Assembly (NCBI GenBank): GCA_902514605.1
Contig: CABXRL010000006.1
Location: 1-40,185 of the forward strand
Direction: 5' to 3'
Length of the DNA: 40,185 nucleotides
Source: an uncultured Pelagibacteraceae bacterium
GTDB lineage: Bacteria > Pseudomonadota > Alphaproteobacteria > Pelagibacterales > Pelagibacteraceae
Below the pieces are notes generated by a model. The model made no database searches. It was not told the DNA's origin and was given only the letters and a program-made list of their open reading frames with translations. The translations under genes were made by a program, and so were the position numbers. The stretch's first letter is position 1. Each line of letters begins with the position of its first letter. This document shows, piece by piece, positions 33,401-40,185 of this stretch.

Positions 33401-35542
33401 AATGCAACAACTTTATTTAGTTCTTCTAGAGGTCAACCAATAACAATATCTAATGATGTCACTTTAGCTGGAACTCCGATTATTGATGTATCTTTTGCAA
33501 CTGGCACAGATCTAATTCTTTCTGGTGAAGTCGGTGGTTCGGGTAAAATTTCTCTTAAAGGAGATACTAATTCAAGAAAATTAAGACTAACAAATGCTAG
33601 TAACCCGTTTTCAGGTGGTATTGATATCAATACTGCAGCAACACCAAAAAACAAACCGATTTTAGAAATTGGTGCAGCTTATGCTTCTGGAACTGGGACA
33701 ATTACATCTTACGGAACCGCTGATTATGGAAACATAAGTTTCTTAGGTGATTATAATATTAACAATCCGATCACAACATATAATTCCATTGCAAGAATAG
33801 GTGTTAACACTAATGCTAACGATGCAGCACTAGCGGGAGCAATAACAGCAACAGGTCTTTTGACTAAAACTGGAAGTGGAAAATTAACTTTAAGTTATGA
33901 TAATAAAAGTTATTCAGGCGCTATAAATGTAAGTGAAGGAACTTTATATGGTGGCCAAAATCAAGCTTCTAAAAAAAGATTTGGAACTGGAGAAATTACA
34001 GTTGCAAATGGTGCCAAGATAGAAATAGATAGAAGTAGCAATGTTGCAAATTCAAATAAATTGTATCTAAATGGTGGAACATTAGGAATTAGTGACAGAG
34101 GCAGAAATACATGGGCAGGCGACATAGTTTTAGGTGCTGGTACCACTTCATCGATTGCGTCAGCAATTAGAGGAAGTCTTACATTAACTGGAGCAATTTC
34201 TGGAGCTGGAGATGTGAATTTCAACAGTGTTTCTAATGGTGGTGAAATATTCTTAGAGGGCACTAATACTTATACTGGTAACACTACCATTGATTCTAAT
34301 AAAACAATTGTAGATGTATATTTAAGTGGAAAATTAGGTGGTAGCGCACAAAATTATGCCAGTGACATAAATATAGGTTCTAGAGGAACTCTTTTGCTTA
34401 ACCACAGTGATGCCAGAACTCCTAATGTAACTTTCTCAGGTATTATTTCTGGAGCAGGAGGTATTACAAAAAAAAGGGATAACACTAACGCAATATTTAC
34501 AGGTGCAAATACTTTTACAGGTGCTTTAAAAATTGAAAATGGAACTCTAACAGTTGGAGGCAAAGGTGCATTAGGAGCTAACAATGATAATACTTATGCT
34601 GGGAATATTTCAATATCAGCTGATGCAAAATTACATTATACCAGCACAACTGCTCAGAAATTAACAGGCACAATCTCATTAGGCTTTCCTTTATTTGGTG
34701 GAGGTTCTCCAGGAGAAATAACTGGAACTGCTAAACATACTATTTTATCTTCTGCAAGATTAACAACAATTACTTATTCTGAAAAAAAAGCTGGTTCTTC
34801 AGGAACTGATGCTAAAAAGAAAGAGCAAATTCAAAAACAATTACCAAAATTTAACTTTATGGCTCCTCCACCTAAATTTATGGAGATAAGACCTATGAAC
34901 ACATACAAAGGTCCTGATACAAACACTAATCTAGGTCCAGATATGAGACCAGGTCCAGGTTTAAAACCTGCACCAGGTTCAAGACCAGAAACAGGTAAAC
35001 CAGCACCTGATGACAAAGGTCCGGGTCCAGGTCTAGAACTTCCAGGGCCAGCTTTTGCTGGAAATCGTGGTCCAGGTTTTAAAGGTCCAGGCGGACCAGG
35101 TGGCTCAATGATGATGCCAGCGATGGCTAAGTTTAAAGCAATTAAGTTTAATCCAAGAGGCCCAGGAATTAAAACCAACTTTAAACCGATGGTTGGAACT
35201 ACTTTTGCAAACTTTAAACCAGTTGAATTTAAAGTCGACCCAACAATTGCAAACTTTAAAATTCAGCCATTTAAACCAGTAAATTTTGGATCAACAGGAA
35301 TAAATTTTAAAATACCTGAAAAAAATATTGAGGTTCCAGATACTAACGTGAAGATGAATTTTGAAGTAAAACTAAAAGGAGGTGCTCCATTACCTTCTTG
35401 GGTAAAATTTGACCCAGATACTTTGCAAATATCAGGAAAACCACCTGAAGGATATCAAGGTACTCTAGAGCTTGATTTAGTAGGAACTACTGAAGATGGT
35501 ACTCAAGAAACTCAAAATCTTGAATTTAATATTACAGATTAA
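30467..35542 (+). CDS. TpsA exoprotein: filamentous-haemagglutinin-type, with glycine-rich domain
   Basis: A 1691-residue secreted protein. The TTG start at 30467 is supported by a strong Shine-Dalgarno (GAGGGG, 7 bases upstream) and by the signal peptide that follows (to about FASA, residue 36). Order: TPS secretion domain (about 37-150, with SLFFINPNGVLFGNGARVN); beta-helix (to about 590, with the GLWLIDPYNYTIG motif typical of these exoproteins near 436); a glycine-rich domain (about 595-828); at least three or four autotransporter-type passenger repeats with GTGTLKL / YSGAINVSEGTL patterns (near 930, 1130, 1250 and 1330); a Pro/Gly-rich linker (about 1460-1555); a short-repeat region with NFKP/FKPV (about 1560-1620); and a C-terminal cadherin-like putative Ig domain (about 1630-1690, with PLPSWVKFDPDTLQISGKPP). 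It is exported by the TpsB encoded divergently. Adhesion or matrix function is inferred. Confidence 0.9.
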   Translation: MKISKIISDFLKKIVIYLAIYLHIFSIQFYSFASAENISPSTLPTAGIVKSGSADISQNNSTMDINQSSSNAIISWNTFDIGSQATVNFNQPNSSSSTLNRVRTTDASRIYGNLNANGSLFFINPNGVLFGNGARVNVEGLVATTMNMADQDFNQQNFNFNSLANSNSSVINYGKINSNYVALISTNVQNAGEINTKTDLALTSGDNAKLAISADGKLSVKISDSTLQNLVENEGTLKSENGQVLIKASAAKSLVEATINSPSQKKKLISENGVLKLVANTGTIEGKGIKIDAGENGRVISSGTIDVSSDNSKAGSIEITGKEISIQSGSNILAKGSEGGGEILIGGDWQGNGDLLQATYTNVEKDALIDASSTKTGDGGKIVIWSDIKDKDSITNVQGSLKATSIDGTGGDIETSGAVINTDGIKIDASSQKGKGGLWLIDPYNYTIGDSEATTIKNQLNSGTNVSILTSQATSNSLSRSSEGYGDITVNTGLTLTGNNDATLTLNAARHITLNSGVSYLDTGSGKLSLAFIAGGDITQNTGGDARIHIAGSLSLTTTTYDETVTSSKSTTTNFNYQSSAYSYTVPTGTNSLTYIIYGARGGKGFGSSSNGGSGGKVSGTIKGINANETLTISTGGAGANGQNSGNDRNKAAGGNGGAYNGGKGGDGRYTGGGGGGYTSIKKGNTLIAMAGAGGGSGAYGGHGGHGGSTISAGWSNGGGNGSGAGSGKAGTAGGKNNGNGGSGKNNGRSGSWNTGGQGGSSASKSRKIKVGRYFSYTVKEYLKGGGGGGAGYKGGGGGGATRKNDGSYYGNAGGGGGGSSFASITYTENNSFLKGQNFNNGYGSITATKTSSIRSQGTGNINLRGKNWAAEGSNISTQGDLQTWGIGYIKNLSVDGDITIDKDPSNFASGLMNVNVSSGSTTTIQNVIDGSGGIKKTGTGTLKLTANNSYEGETQVNNGKLDVFTSNSLGDDTLVLKNATTLFSSSRGQPITISNDVTLAGTPIIDVSFATGTDLILSGEVGGSGKISLKGDTNSRKLRLTNASNPFSGGIDINTAATPKNKPILEIGAAYASGTGTITSYGTADYGNISFLGDYNINNPITTYNSIARIGVNTNANDAALAGAITATGLLTKTGSGKLTLSYDNKSYSGAINVSEGTLYGGQNQASKKRFGTGEITVANGAKIEIDRSSNVANSNKLYLNGGTLGISDRGRNTWAGDIVLGAGTTSSIASAIRGSLTLTGAISGAGDVNFNSVSNGGEIFLEGTNTYTGNTTIDSNKTIVDVYLSGKLGGSAQNYASDINIGSRGTLLLNHSDARTPNVTFSGIISGAGGITKKRDNTNAIFTGANTFTGALKIENGTLTVGGKGALGANNDNTYAGNISISADAKLHYTSTTAQKLTGTISLGFPLFGGGSPGEITGTAKHTILSSARLTTITYSEKKAGSSGTDAKKKEQIQKQLPKFNFMAPPPKFMEIRPMNTYKGPDTNTNLGPDMRPGPGLKPAPGSRPETGKPAPDDKGPGPGLELPGPAFAGNRGPGFKGPGGPGGSMMMPAMAKFKAIKFNPRGPGIKTNFKPMVGTTFANFKPVEFKVDPTIANFKIQPFKPVNFGSTGINFKIPEKNIEVPDTNVKMNFEVKLKGGAPLPSWVKFDPDTLQISGKPPEGYQGTLELDLVGTTEDGTQETQNLEFNITD
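32245..32945 (+). repeat. Glycine-rich domain with GC-rich GGN codon runs
   Basis: About 230 codons inside the TpsA gene encode a glycine-dominated sequence (runs such as GGGGGGAGYKGGGGGGA). It opens with YSYTVPTGTNSLTYIIYGA, like the beta-strand entry into glycine-rich domains of receptor and phage adhesins. Local stretches of GGC/GGT/GGA make this the most GC-rich part of the window, standing out from the AT-rich surroundings. Confidence 0.8.
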
Positions 35543-35550
35543 TAGTTTTA

Positions 35551-36087
35551 ATGAAAATATTATTCAACGTAATATTTATTTTATTTTTATTCATTAACTC
35601 AGTTCATTCAGAGGAAGAGACAACTACTAAGCAGTTTGATGATTGGCAATTGTTATGTGTTAAGGTTGACAAGAAAGAGAGATGTGAAATTAATCAACTA
35701 ATAACTGTTGATTCAAACATACAATTTAAATTTACTTATCAAATTCTTAAAAATGAAAAAACAAAAAAAAATTTTGATGCATTTTCTATTATAACTCCAT
35801 TAGGTGTAAATCTAACTAAACAAGCTGCATTAATATTTCCAAATAGTGAGGAACAAATAAATTTGACTTTTATAAAATGTGAGACTTTTGGGTGTATTTT
35901 GACAGTTAATGACGCATCGGAAAATGCAAAAGACAACGAATTATTTAATCTTTTAAAAAAAAGACTATCAACGTCTGATGAATTTAAATTAGGAATCGGG
36001 GCTTTTCTTGAGCAACCTTTGACGATTAAAGGTTCTTTAAAGGGTTTTAAAAAGTCTCTTAAGGAGCTTAGACAAAAATCATCATAA
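35551..36087 (+). CDS. IalB-family (invasion-associated locus B) periplasmic protein
   Basis: A 178-residue protein with a signal peptide (KILFNVIFILFLFINSVHS). The mature part matches the IalB pattern: FDDWQLLCVK...RCEIN (first Cys pair), ITPLGVNLTKQAAL (the P-x-G-hydrophobic stretch) and FIKCETFGCILTV (second Cys pair). IalB proteins are common in alphaproteobacteria; most have no proven biochemical role, and the name comes from Bartonella invasion. It starts 8 bases after the TpsA stop and is probably co-transcribed, which hints at an envelope role connected with the exoprotein. Confidence 0.82.
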   Translation: MKILFNVIFILFLFINSVHSEEETTTKQFDDWQLLCVKVDKKERCEINQLITVDSNIQFKFTYQILKNEKTKKNFDAFSIITPLGVNLTKQAALIFPNSEEQINLTFIKCETFGCILTVNDASENAKDNELFNLLKKRLSTSDEFKLGIGAFLEQPLTIKGSLKGFKKSLKELRQKSS

Positions 36088-36094
36088 ATAAAAA

Positions 36095-36742
36095 TTAATT
36101 ATTTAACAGATAAAAAGTATTTATAAAATCAGGTCTTAATACATATTGAGATTTATCTAAATATTTTATTTTTTCTAAAGCTTTCAATCCGTAAATTACT
36201 TTTCCAACCGGTGTGTATTCAGTTTCATATAACGGCTCATCTTTGAGTATTATGAAGAACTGGCTATCCTCAGTATTATATTTTTTGGTCCTTACCAAAC
36301 CAACACTTCCTTTATCAAAATTAAAAGGAGTATCTATTTCTGAATTAATAGTACCTAATCCAGATTTTCCAGTACCGATTTTTCCATAATCTAAACTTCC
36401 TTTTTTTCCAAATTCTAAATCTCCTGCTTGAACAAGGGTGTCCTTAATAACTCTATGAAATGCAACATCGTCATATGCTTTAGATTTAATTAATTGCTTA
36501 AATCTCTTTACAGCATTTGGAGAAATATCAGGATAAAGTTCCATTATCACGTTCCCACATTCCACGTTCAATATTGCAATATTGCCTGGGTCTTTGAAAG
36601 TAATTTCTTGAGGGTCAAAATTTTTTACAAATAAACATTTGTTTTTTATAGAATAAAAGGAACCAAAGGAAAAAATTGCTAAAATAATTATAAATGCAAA
36701 AATTATTTTTTCAGATGTTGAGGCTTTAATCTTTTTTATCAT
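36095..36742 (-). CDS. Membrane-anchored cyclophilin-type peptidyl-prolyl isomerase
   Basis: A 215-residue protein with one N-terminal membrane helix (about 12-30) followed by a cyclophilin domain (about 53-210). Catalytic-site residues are present: FHR at 95-97, QAGD at 105-108 and QFFI at 161-164. The domain is of the short bacterial type. It should catalyse proline isomerisation in the periplasm while tethered to the inner membrane. It overlaps the stop of the upstream metalloprotein gene by 4 bases, and its 3' end converges on the IalB-family gene with a 7-base gap. Confidence 0.92.
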   Translation of the reverse strand: MIKKIKASTSEKIIFAFIIILAIFSFGSFYSIKNKCLFVKNFDPQEITFKDPGNIAILNVECGNVIMELYPDISPNAVKRFKQLIKSKAYDDVAFHRVIKDTLVQAGDLEFGKKGSLDYGKIGTGKSGLGTINSEIDTPFNFDKGSVGLVRTKKYNTEDSQFFIILKDEPLYETEYTPVGKVIYGLKALEKIKYLDKSQYVLRPDFINTFYLLNN

Positions 36743-37473
36743 AAGATAAAATTTGGATCGATTTTTAAAAGATTACTTTTAATAAATTGAATCTTCTTTT
36801 TTAAAATTGGATCAGGACTACTTAAGTTTACTCCAATCATTAAATGAGAAAAAACTTCAGCCATATCCTCGGATGCTGTGGATTGTGAATACTCGGTAAA
36901 AAATCCCCTAGTATTTGAATAAGTATCTAACCCTAATTTATCAGTACAAGTTGAGCATTCAGCATATTCAAATTCTTTGACATTAAAATTTGACCAAACT
37001 TTTTCATTAAATACCTCTTTAAAAGAATCGTTTATAATATGAAAAATTTCGTGATGAATTACACGTTCAAAATAATTTTCATTAAATTTAATGTCTAGTA
37101 TTAAAGTTTTCATTATATGATCAGGAATTCCGGCAGTATTGATATTTGAGATAGATAAGTCCTCGCACATAACAATATATTTTAAATTAATTTTTTTAAG
37201 AAATTGTTGATCATATCTGTTTAAACTCTTTTTAATTATTTCATACCTTTGATCTAAAATTTCTTTTTTAGAATTATAACATTTTATATTTTTTTCAGTC
37301 CCAAGAGTGAATGGTTTTTTTGCATATAAGTATCTAAGTTTATTTGTAGTTTTGATATCGTAAATTTCTAAATTTGGAATTTTTATTAGATTGTAAATTG
37401 TATCTGCTTGTGTTTGAGTAAAAATAAATAAAGATAGTATAATTAATCTAATTAAGCGCATATATTTAGACAT
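36739..37473 (-). CDS. Secreted HExxH putative zinc metallopeptidase
   Basis: A 244-residue protein with a signal peptide (LIRLIILSLFIFTQTQA, after four residues; a start at the Met of residue 5 is also possible). The zinc motif HEIFH is at 141-145. A downstream SEDMAEVFSHLM (about 201-212) supplies acidic residues in the position of the third ligand seen in small gluzincin-like families with E-D-x-A-E motifs. Four cysteines lie at 65, 103, 173 and 176. I do not recognise a named family. It is translationally coupled to the cyclophilin gene, suggesting joint action in the periplasm, for instance on envelope proteins. Confidence 0.72.
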   Translation of the reverse strand: MSKYMRLIRLIILSLFIFTQTQADTIYNLIKIPNLEIYDIKTTNKLRYLYAKKPFTLGTEKNIKCYNSKKEILDQRYEIIKKSLNRYDQQFLKKINLKYIVMCEDLSISNINTAGIPDHIMKTLILDIKFNENYFERVIHHEIFHIINDSFKEVFNEKVWSNFNVKEFEYAECSTCTDKLGLDTYSNTRGFFTEYSQSTASEDMAEVFSHLMIGVNLSSPDPILKKKIQFIKSNLLKIDPNFIL

Positions 37474-37514
37474 AGAAGATATTCCAATTTAATTGAATGT
37501 GATACAATTTTACT

Positions 37515-38474
37515 GTGAAAAAAAAAAGAAATAAAGATCCAATCCAACCAGTAAGTGGAACTAGAGTACCTCGGTTTGCTGGTCCCTCAACATTTGCAAG
37601 ATTACCAGAGTTAAGAGATGTTGAAAGTTGTGATGTTGCAATTGTTGGTATACCGTTTGATGCAGGTACTAGTTATAGACCAGGAGCAAGATTTGGACCT
37701 CAAAGTATTAGACAAGCATCTAGACACTTAAGAACAAATTATCATCCAAATTACGATGCAGAACCATTTAAAATCCAACAAGTTGCTGATGCAGGAGATA
37801 TTACTTGCAACCCTTTTAATATTGATGAAGCGATAAAACAGATAGAAGTAGGAGCTGAGGAATTATTGAATAAAGTTGGTGGAATTATAAGCCTAGGAGG
37901 CGACCATACAATTGCATTTCCGTTGTTAAAGGCAATTAACAAAATTAACAATGGGCCTGTAGCCCTAGTTCATTTTGATGCTCATTTAGATACCTGGGAT
38001 ACTTATTTTGGTGCACCTTATACCCATGGCACACCCTTTCGAAGAGCAAGAGAAGAAAATTTATTTTTAGATGATGCCTCAATGCATGTGGGCATTAGAG
38101 GCCCATTATACAGTAGAGAGGATCTAAAAAATGATGAAAGTTTCGGTTTTAAAATAATTCATTGCGATGAATTTCAGACACAAGGCACAGACAAAATAGC
38201 TGAAAGAATTAAAAAAAGAGTAGGAAATAATCCTTTATACTTGTCGATAGATATTGATGTATTAGATCCTGCTTTCGCACCTGGTACAGGCACTCCAGAA
38301 ATTGCTGGGATGTCTTCAAGAGAAATGGTTAATGTTCTAAGAGGTTTATCAGGTTTAAACCTTATATCTGCAGATGTCGTAGAAGTTTCTCCAGCATATG
38401 ATCATGCGGAAGTTACTTCTCTTGCTGCTGCAACTATAGTGTATGAATTGACAAATTTATTTGCAAAAAAATAA
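37515..38474 (+). CDS. Ureohydrolase: agmatinase / guanidinobutyrase type
   Basis: A 319-residue arginase-superfamily enzyme starting at GTG. The binuclear manganese site is complete: His131 in GGDHTIAFP, Asp155, His157 and Asp159 in FDAHLDTWD, and Asp246 and Asp248 in SIDIDVLDPAFAPGTGTPE. The N-terminal extension (IQPVSGTRVPRFAGPSTFARL) resembles guanidinobutyrase and guanidinopropionase (GbuA/GpuA) more than E. coli SpeB. It hydrolyses a guanidino compound to an amine and urea. The aldehyde dehydrogenase that follows 20 bases downstream fits either agmatine/putrescine or guanidinobutyrate catabolism. Confidence 0.88.
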   Translation: MKKKRNKDPIQPVSGTRVPRFAGPSTFARLPELRDVESCDVAIVGIPFDAGTSYRPGARFGPQSIRQASRHLRTNYHPNYDAEPFKIQQVADAGDITCNPFNIDEAIKQIEVGAEELLNKVGGIISLGGDHTIAFPLLKAINKINNGPVALVHFDAHLDTWDTYFGAPYTHGTPFRRAREENLFLDDASMHVGIRGPLYSREDLKNDESFGFKIIHCDEFQTQGTDKIAERIKKRVGNNPLYLSIDIDVLDPAFAPGTGTPEIAGMSSREMVNVLRGLSGLNLISADVVEVSPAYDHAEVTSLAAATIVYELTNLFAKK

Positions 38475-38494
38475 TCAAGGATTATTAGACTTTT

Positions 38495-39928
38495 ATGGAA
38501 AATAAAAAAAAATTTTATATTGATGGTAAGTGGCAAGATCCCCATAGTAAAAAGGAAATTAAAGTCATTAACCCTGCAACTGAAGAAAATAGTGCTGTTA
38601 TTACTTTAGGCAACAAAGATGATGTAGATCATGCTGTAAGTTCAGCTAAAAAAGCTTATGAGACTTGGGCCCATTCTTTGAAAGAGGAAAGAATTAAATT
38701 ATTAGAAAAACTTTATGAAAATTATAAAAAAAGATGGGCTGATATTGCTAAAGCTATCACTTTAGAGATGGGTGCTCCTAAGGATTTTGCTACAAAACTA
38801 CAGGCAGGTACCGGAGCAGCTCACATTAAATCTTTTATTAGGCATTTAAAAAATTTCGAATTTGAAAAACCTTTAGGTGATCATGCGCCTAATCAAAGAC
38901 TTATTTATGAACCCAAGGGTGTCTGTGCATTAATTACACCATGGAATTGGCCGATGAACCAGGTTTGTTTGAAAGTAATGCCTGCCTTAGCATCTGGGTG
39001 CACAATGGTTTTGAAACCGTCAGAACTTGCACCATTATCATCAATGATTTTAGCGGAGTTAATTGATGAAACGAAATTCCCTCCAGGAGTTTTTAATTTA
39101 ATTAATGGTGATGGTTTTATAACAGGAGAAGCATTAACTAGGCATCCTGATATTAATATGATTTCTTTTACAGGATCTACTAGGGCCGGGGCATTAATTT
39201 CACAAAATGCTGCAAGTGATTTTAAAAGAGTTAGTTTAGAACTTGGTGGCAAAGGAGCAAATATCATTTTTGAGGATGCAGATCCAAATGCTATCGAATG
39301 GGGTGCTTTGAGATGTTTTAAAAATTCTGGTCAATCTTGTAATGCGCCAACAAGAATGTTAATTGAAAAGTCTAATTATAATCAAGCAGTTGAAAAATTA
39401 AAAAAATTTACAGAAGAAATGCAAGTAGGTGATCCTAATAAAGAAGGAGAACATATCGGACCAGTAGTTTCAGAAACTCAATATAATAAGATACAGTCAT
39501 TAATTCAAAATGGGATTGATGAAGGTGCAAAATTAATAGCAGGAGGGCTTGGAAAACCTAGTGGTCTTGAAAAAGGATATTTTGTAAAACCAACAGTTTT
39601 TGTAGATGTGGATAACAAAATGGAAATTGCTAGGACTGAAATATTTGGACCAGTTCTATCTGTGATCCCGTTTGAAACCGAAGACGAAGCTATCAAAATA
39701 GCCAATGACACTCCGTATGGCCTAACAAATTATATTCAAACTAAGGACCAAGAAAAAGCCAGAAGAGTTGCAAAAAAATTAAGATCTGGAATGGTGGATG
39801 TTAATGGTGCAGGGATCGCGATCGATACTCCATTTGGAGGTTTTAAACATTCTGGAATTGGAAGAGAAGCAGGTGAACATGGCCTTCAGGAATTTTTAGA
39901 AGTTAAATCAGTAGGTGGTTGGAGTTAA
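38495..39928 (+). CDS. NAD(P)-dependent aldehyde dehydrogenase
   Basis: A 477-residue member of the ALDH superfamily. Catalytic residues are Asn151 in PWNWP, Glu249 in LELGGK and Cys282 in NSGQSCNAP. The cofactor segment FTGSTRAG (about 225-232) and the EIFGPVLSV motif are intact. It oxidises an aldehyde to the acid. The likely substrate is an amino- or guanidino-aldehyde produced in the same pathway as the ureohydrolase immediately upstream; this is inference from linkage. Confidence 0.88.
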   Translation: MENKKKFYIDGKWQDPHSKKEIKVINPATEENSAVITLGNKDDVDHAVSSAKKAYETWAHSLKEERIKLLEKLYENYKKRWADIAKAITLEMGAPKDFATKLQAGTGAAHIKSFIRHLKNFEFEKPLGDHAPNQRLIYEPKGVCALITPWNWPMNQVCLKVMPALASGCTMVLKPSELAPLSSMILAELIDETKFPPGVFNLINGDGFITGEALTRHPDINMISFTGSTRAGALISQNAASDFKRVSLELGGKGANIIFEDADPNAIEWGALRCFKNSGQSCNAPTRMLIEKSNYNQAVEKLKKFTEEMQVGDPNKEGEHIGPVVSETQYNKIQSLIQNGIDEGAKLIAGGLGKPSGLEKGYFVKPTVFVDVDNKMEIARTEIFGPVLSVIPFETEDEAIKIANDTPYGLTNYIQTKDQEKARRVAKKLRSGMVDVNGAGIAIDTPFGGFKHSGIGREAGEHGLQEFLEVKSVGGWS

Positions 39929-39931
39929 TTA

Positions 39932-40185
39932 TTAATTAATTACAGATCTTTCTTTAACTCCTTCTAAAAAAGATAAACATTTTTTAATTTCATTTAATTC
40001 AATAAACTCATCAATAGTATGTGCTTGTTCAATTGAGCCAGGTCCACAAACAACCGTACTTATGCCGATTTCTTGAAATAGTCCGGCCTCAGTTCCAAAA
40101 GAAACAACTTCTCTCTTATTATCTCCAGTTATACTAGAGACAAATTCACAAGCCTTTGAGTCTTGAATTCTATCAAAACCAATTA
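39932..40185 (-). CDS. ArgE-like M20 deacylase, C-terminal part (5' truncated by the window)
   Basis: An open minus-strand frame enters from the window edge and ends in TAA at 39932-39934. About 83 residues are visible. They include VSFGTEAGLFQEIGISTVVCGPGSIEQAH followed by IDEFIELNEIKKC (shown here in two parts), the conserved C-terminus of acetylornithine deacetylase / M20 peptidases; the histidine in EQAH is a metal ligand of the family. ArgE-like enzymes remove acyl groups from N-acetyl amino acids. It converges on the aldehyde dehydrogenase gene with a 3-base gap. Confidence 0.85.
   Translation of the reverse strand, partial: IGFDRIQDSKACEFVSSITGDNKREVVSFGTEAGLFQEIGISTVVCGPGSIEQAHTIDEFIELNEIKKCLSFLEGVKERSVIN

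Noticed and set aside
34831..35178. 115-codon open frame on the minus strand, rich in Pro and Gly
   Set aside because: It is antisense to the Pro/Gly-rich linker of the TpsA gene; repetitive proline/glycine codons keep the opposite frame open. No start context or domain.
38905..39267. 120-codon minus-strand frame inside the aldehyde dehydrogenase gene
   Set aside because: It lies wholly opposite a strongly conserved enzyme-coding region and shows no recognisable protein features.

Overview
The window is AT-rich and very tightly packed. No stretch above about 140 bases lacks a gene, most neighbours abut or overlap by 1-11 bases, and I see no tRNA, rRNA, CRISPR array or insertion sequence. Low GC, minimal spacers, many binding-protein-dependent uptake systems, an IalB-family protein and an alphaproteobacterial set of gene families suggest a marine, streamlined alphaproteobacterium of the SAR11/Pelagibacterales or HIMB59 type. 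That placement is inference from composition and gene content, not from a marker gene.

Layout. (1) 1-4782: the lysine-rich tail of a truncated gene, then a CHASE2 sensor fused to a SpoIIE-type PP2C phosphatase, start/stop-coupled to a beta-propeller autotransporter. (2) 4792-6080: glutaredoxin and a DUF2805 protein on the minus strand, divergent from a LysE-family exporter whose start codon lies directly behind a terminator-like hairpin. (3) 6169-18125: a 12-kb same-strand run holding two complete branched-chain/amide-type (HAAT) ABC transporter cores. Between the cores are an AzlC/AzlD exporter, a CsiD/GlaH-family 2-oxoglutarate oxygenase and a pyrroline-5-carboxylate-reductase-like protein. 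The second binding protein (18251-19432) faces the run from the other strand across a bidirectional terminator, and a possible 22-codon membrane peptide lies just before that terminator. (4) 19556-28245: an Asp/Glu-racemase-superfamily protein and an ectoine-hydrolase-like M24 protein (EutA/DoeA-like pair), a PotABCD-type ABC transporter, and a FadN-like 3-hydroxyacyl-CoA dehydrogenase/enoyl-CoA hydratase. (5) 28266-36087: a two-partner secretion locus, made of a TpsB pore, a small winged-helix regulator, a 1691-residue TpsA exoprotein with an embedded glycine-rich domain and an unusual C-terminus, and an IalB-family protein. (6) 36095-37473: a cyclophilin and a secreted HExxH metalloprotein. 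(7) 37515-40185: an agmatinase/guanidinobutyrase-type ureohydrolase, an aldehyde dehydrogenase, and the end of an ArgE-like M20 deacylase.

Functional picture. Most of the window is for scavenging small nitrogenous compounds: amino acids, polyamine-like or compatible-solute-like molecules, and guanidino compounds. Each transporter is linked to plausible catabolic enzymes. In two of the three uptake operons the binding-protein gene is followed by its own strong terminator before the permease genes, which should give more binding protein than membrane components. The rest is cell-surface biology: a TPS exoprotein and an autotransporter, each with an apparent regulator next to it. The best candidates for something undescribed are the TPS locus with its regulator, palindrome and odd exoprotein architecture; the coupled CHASE2-phosphatase/propeller-autotransporter pair; the amino-acid import/export operon carrying a CsiD-like oxygenase; and the hairpin before the LysE-family gene.
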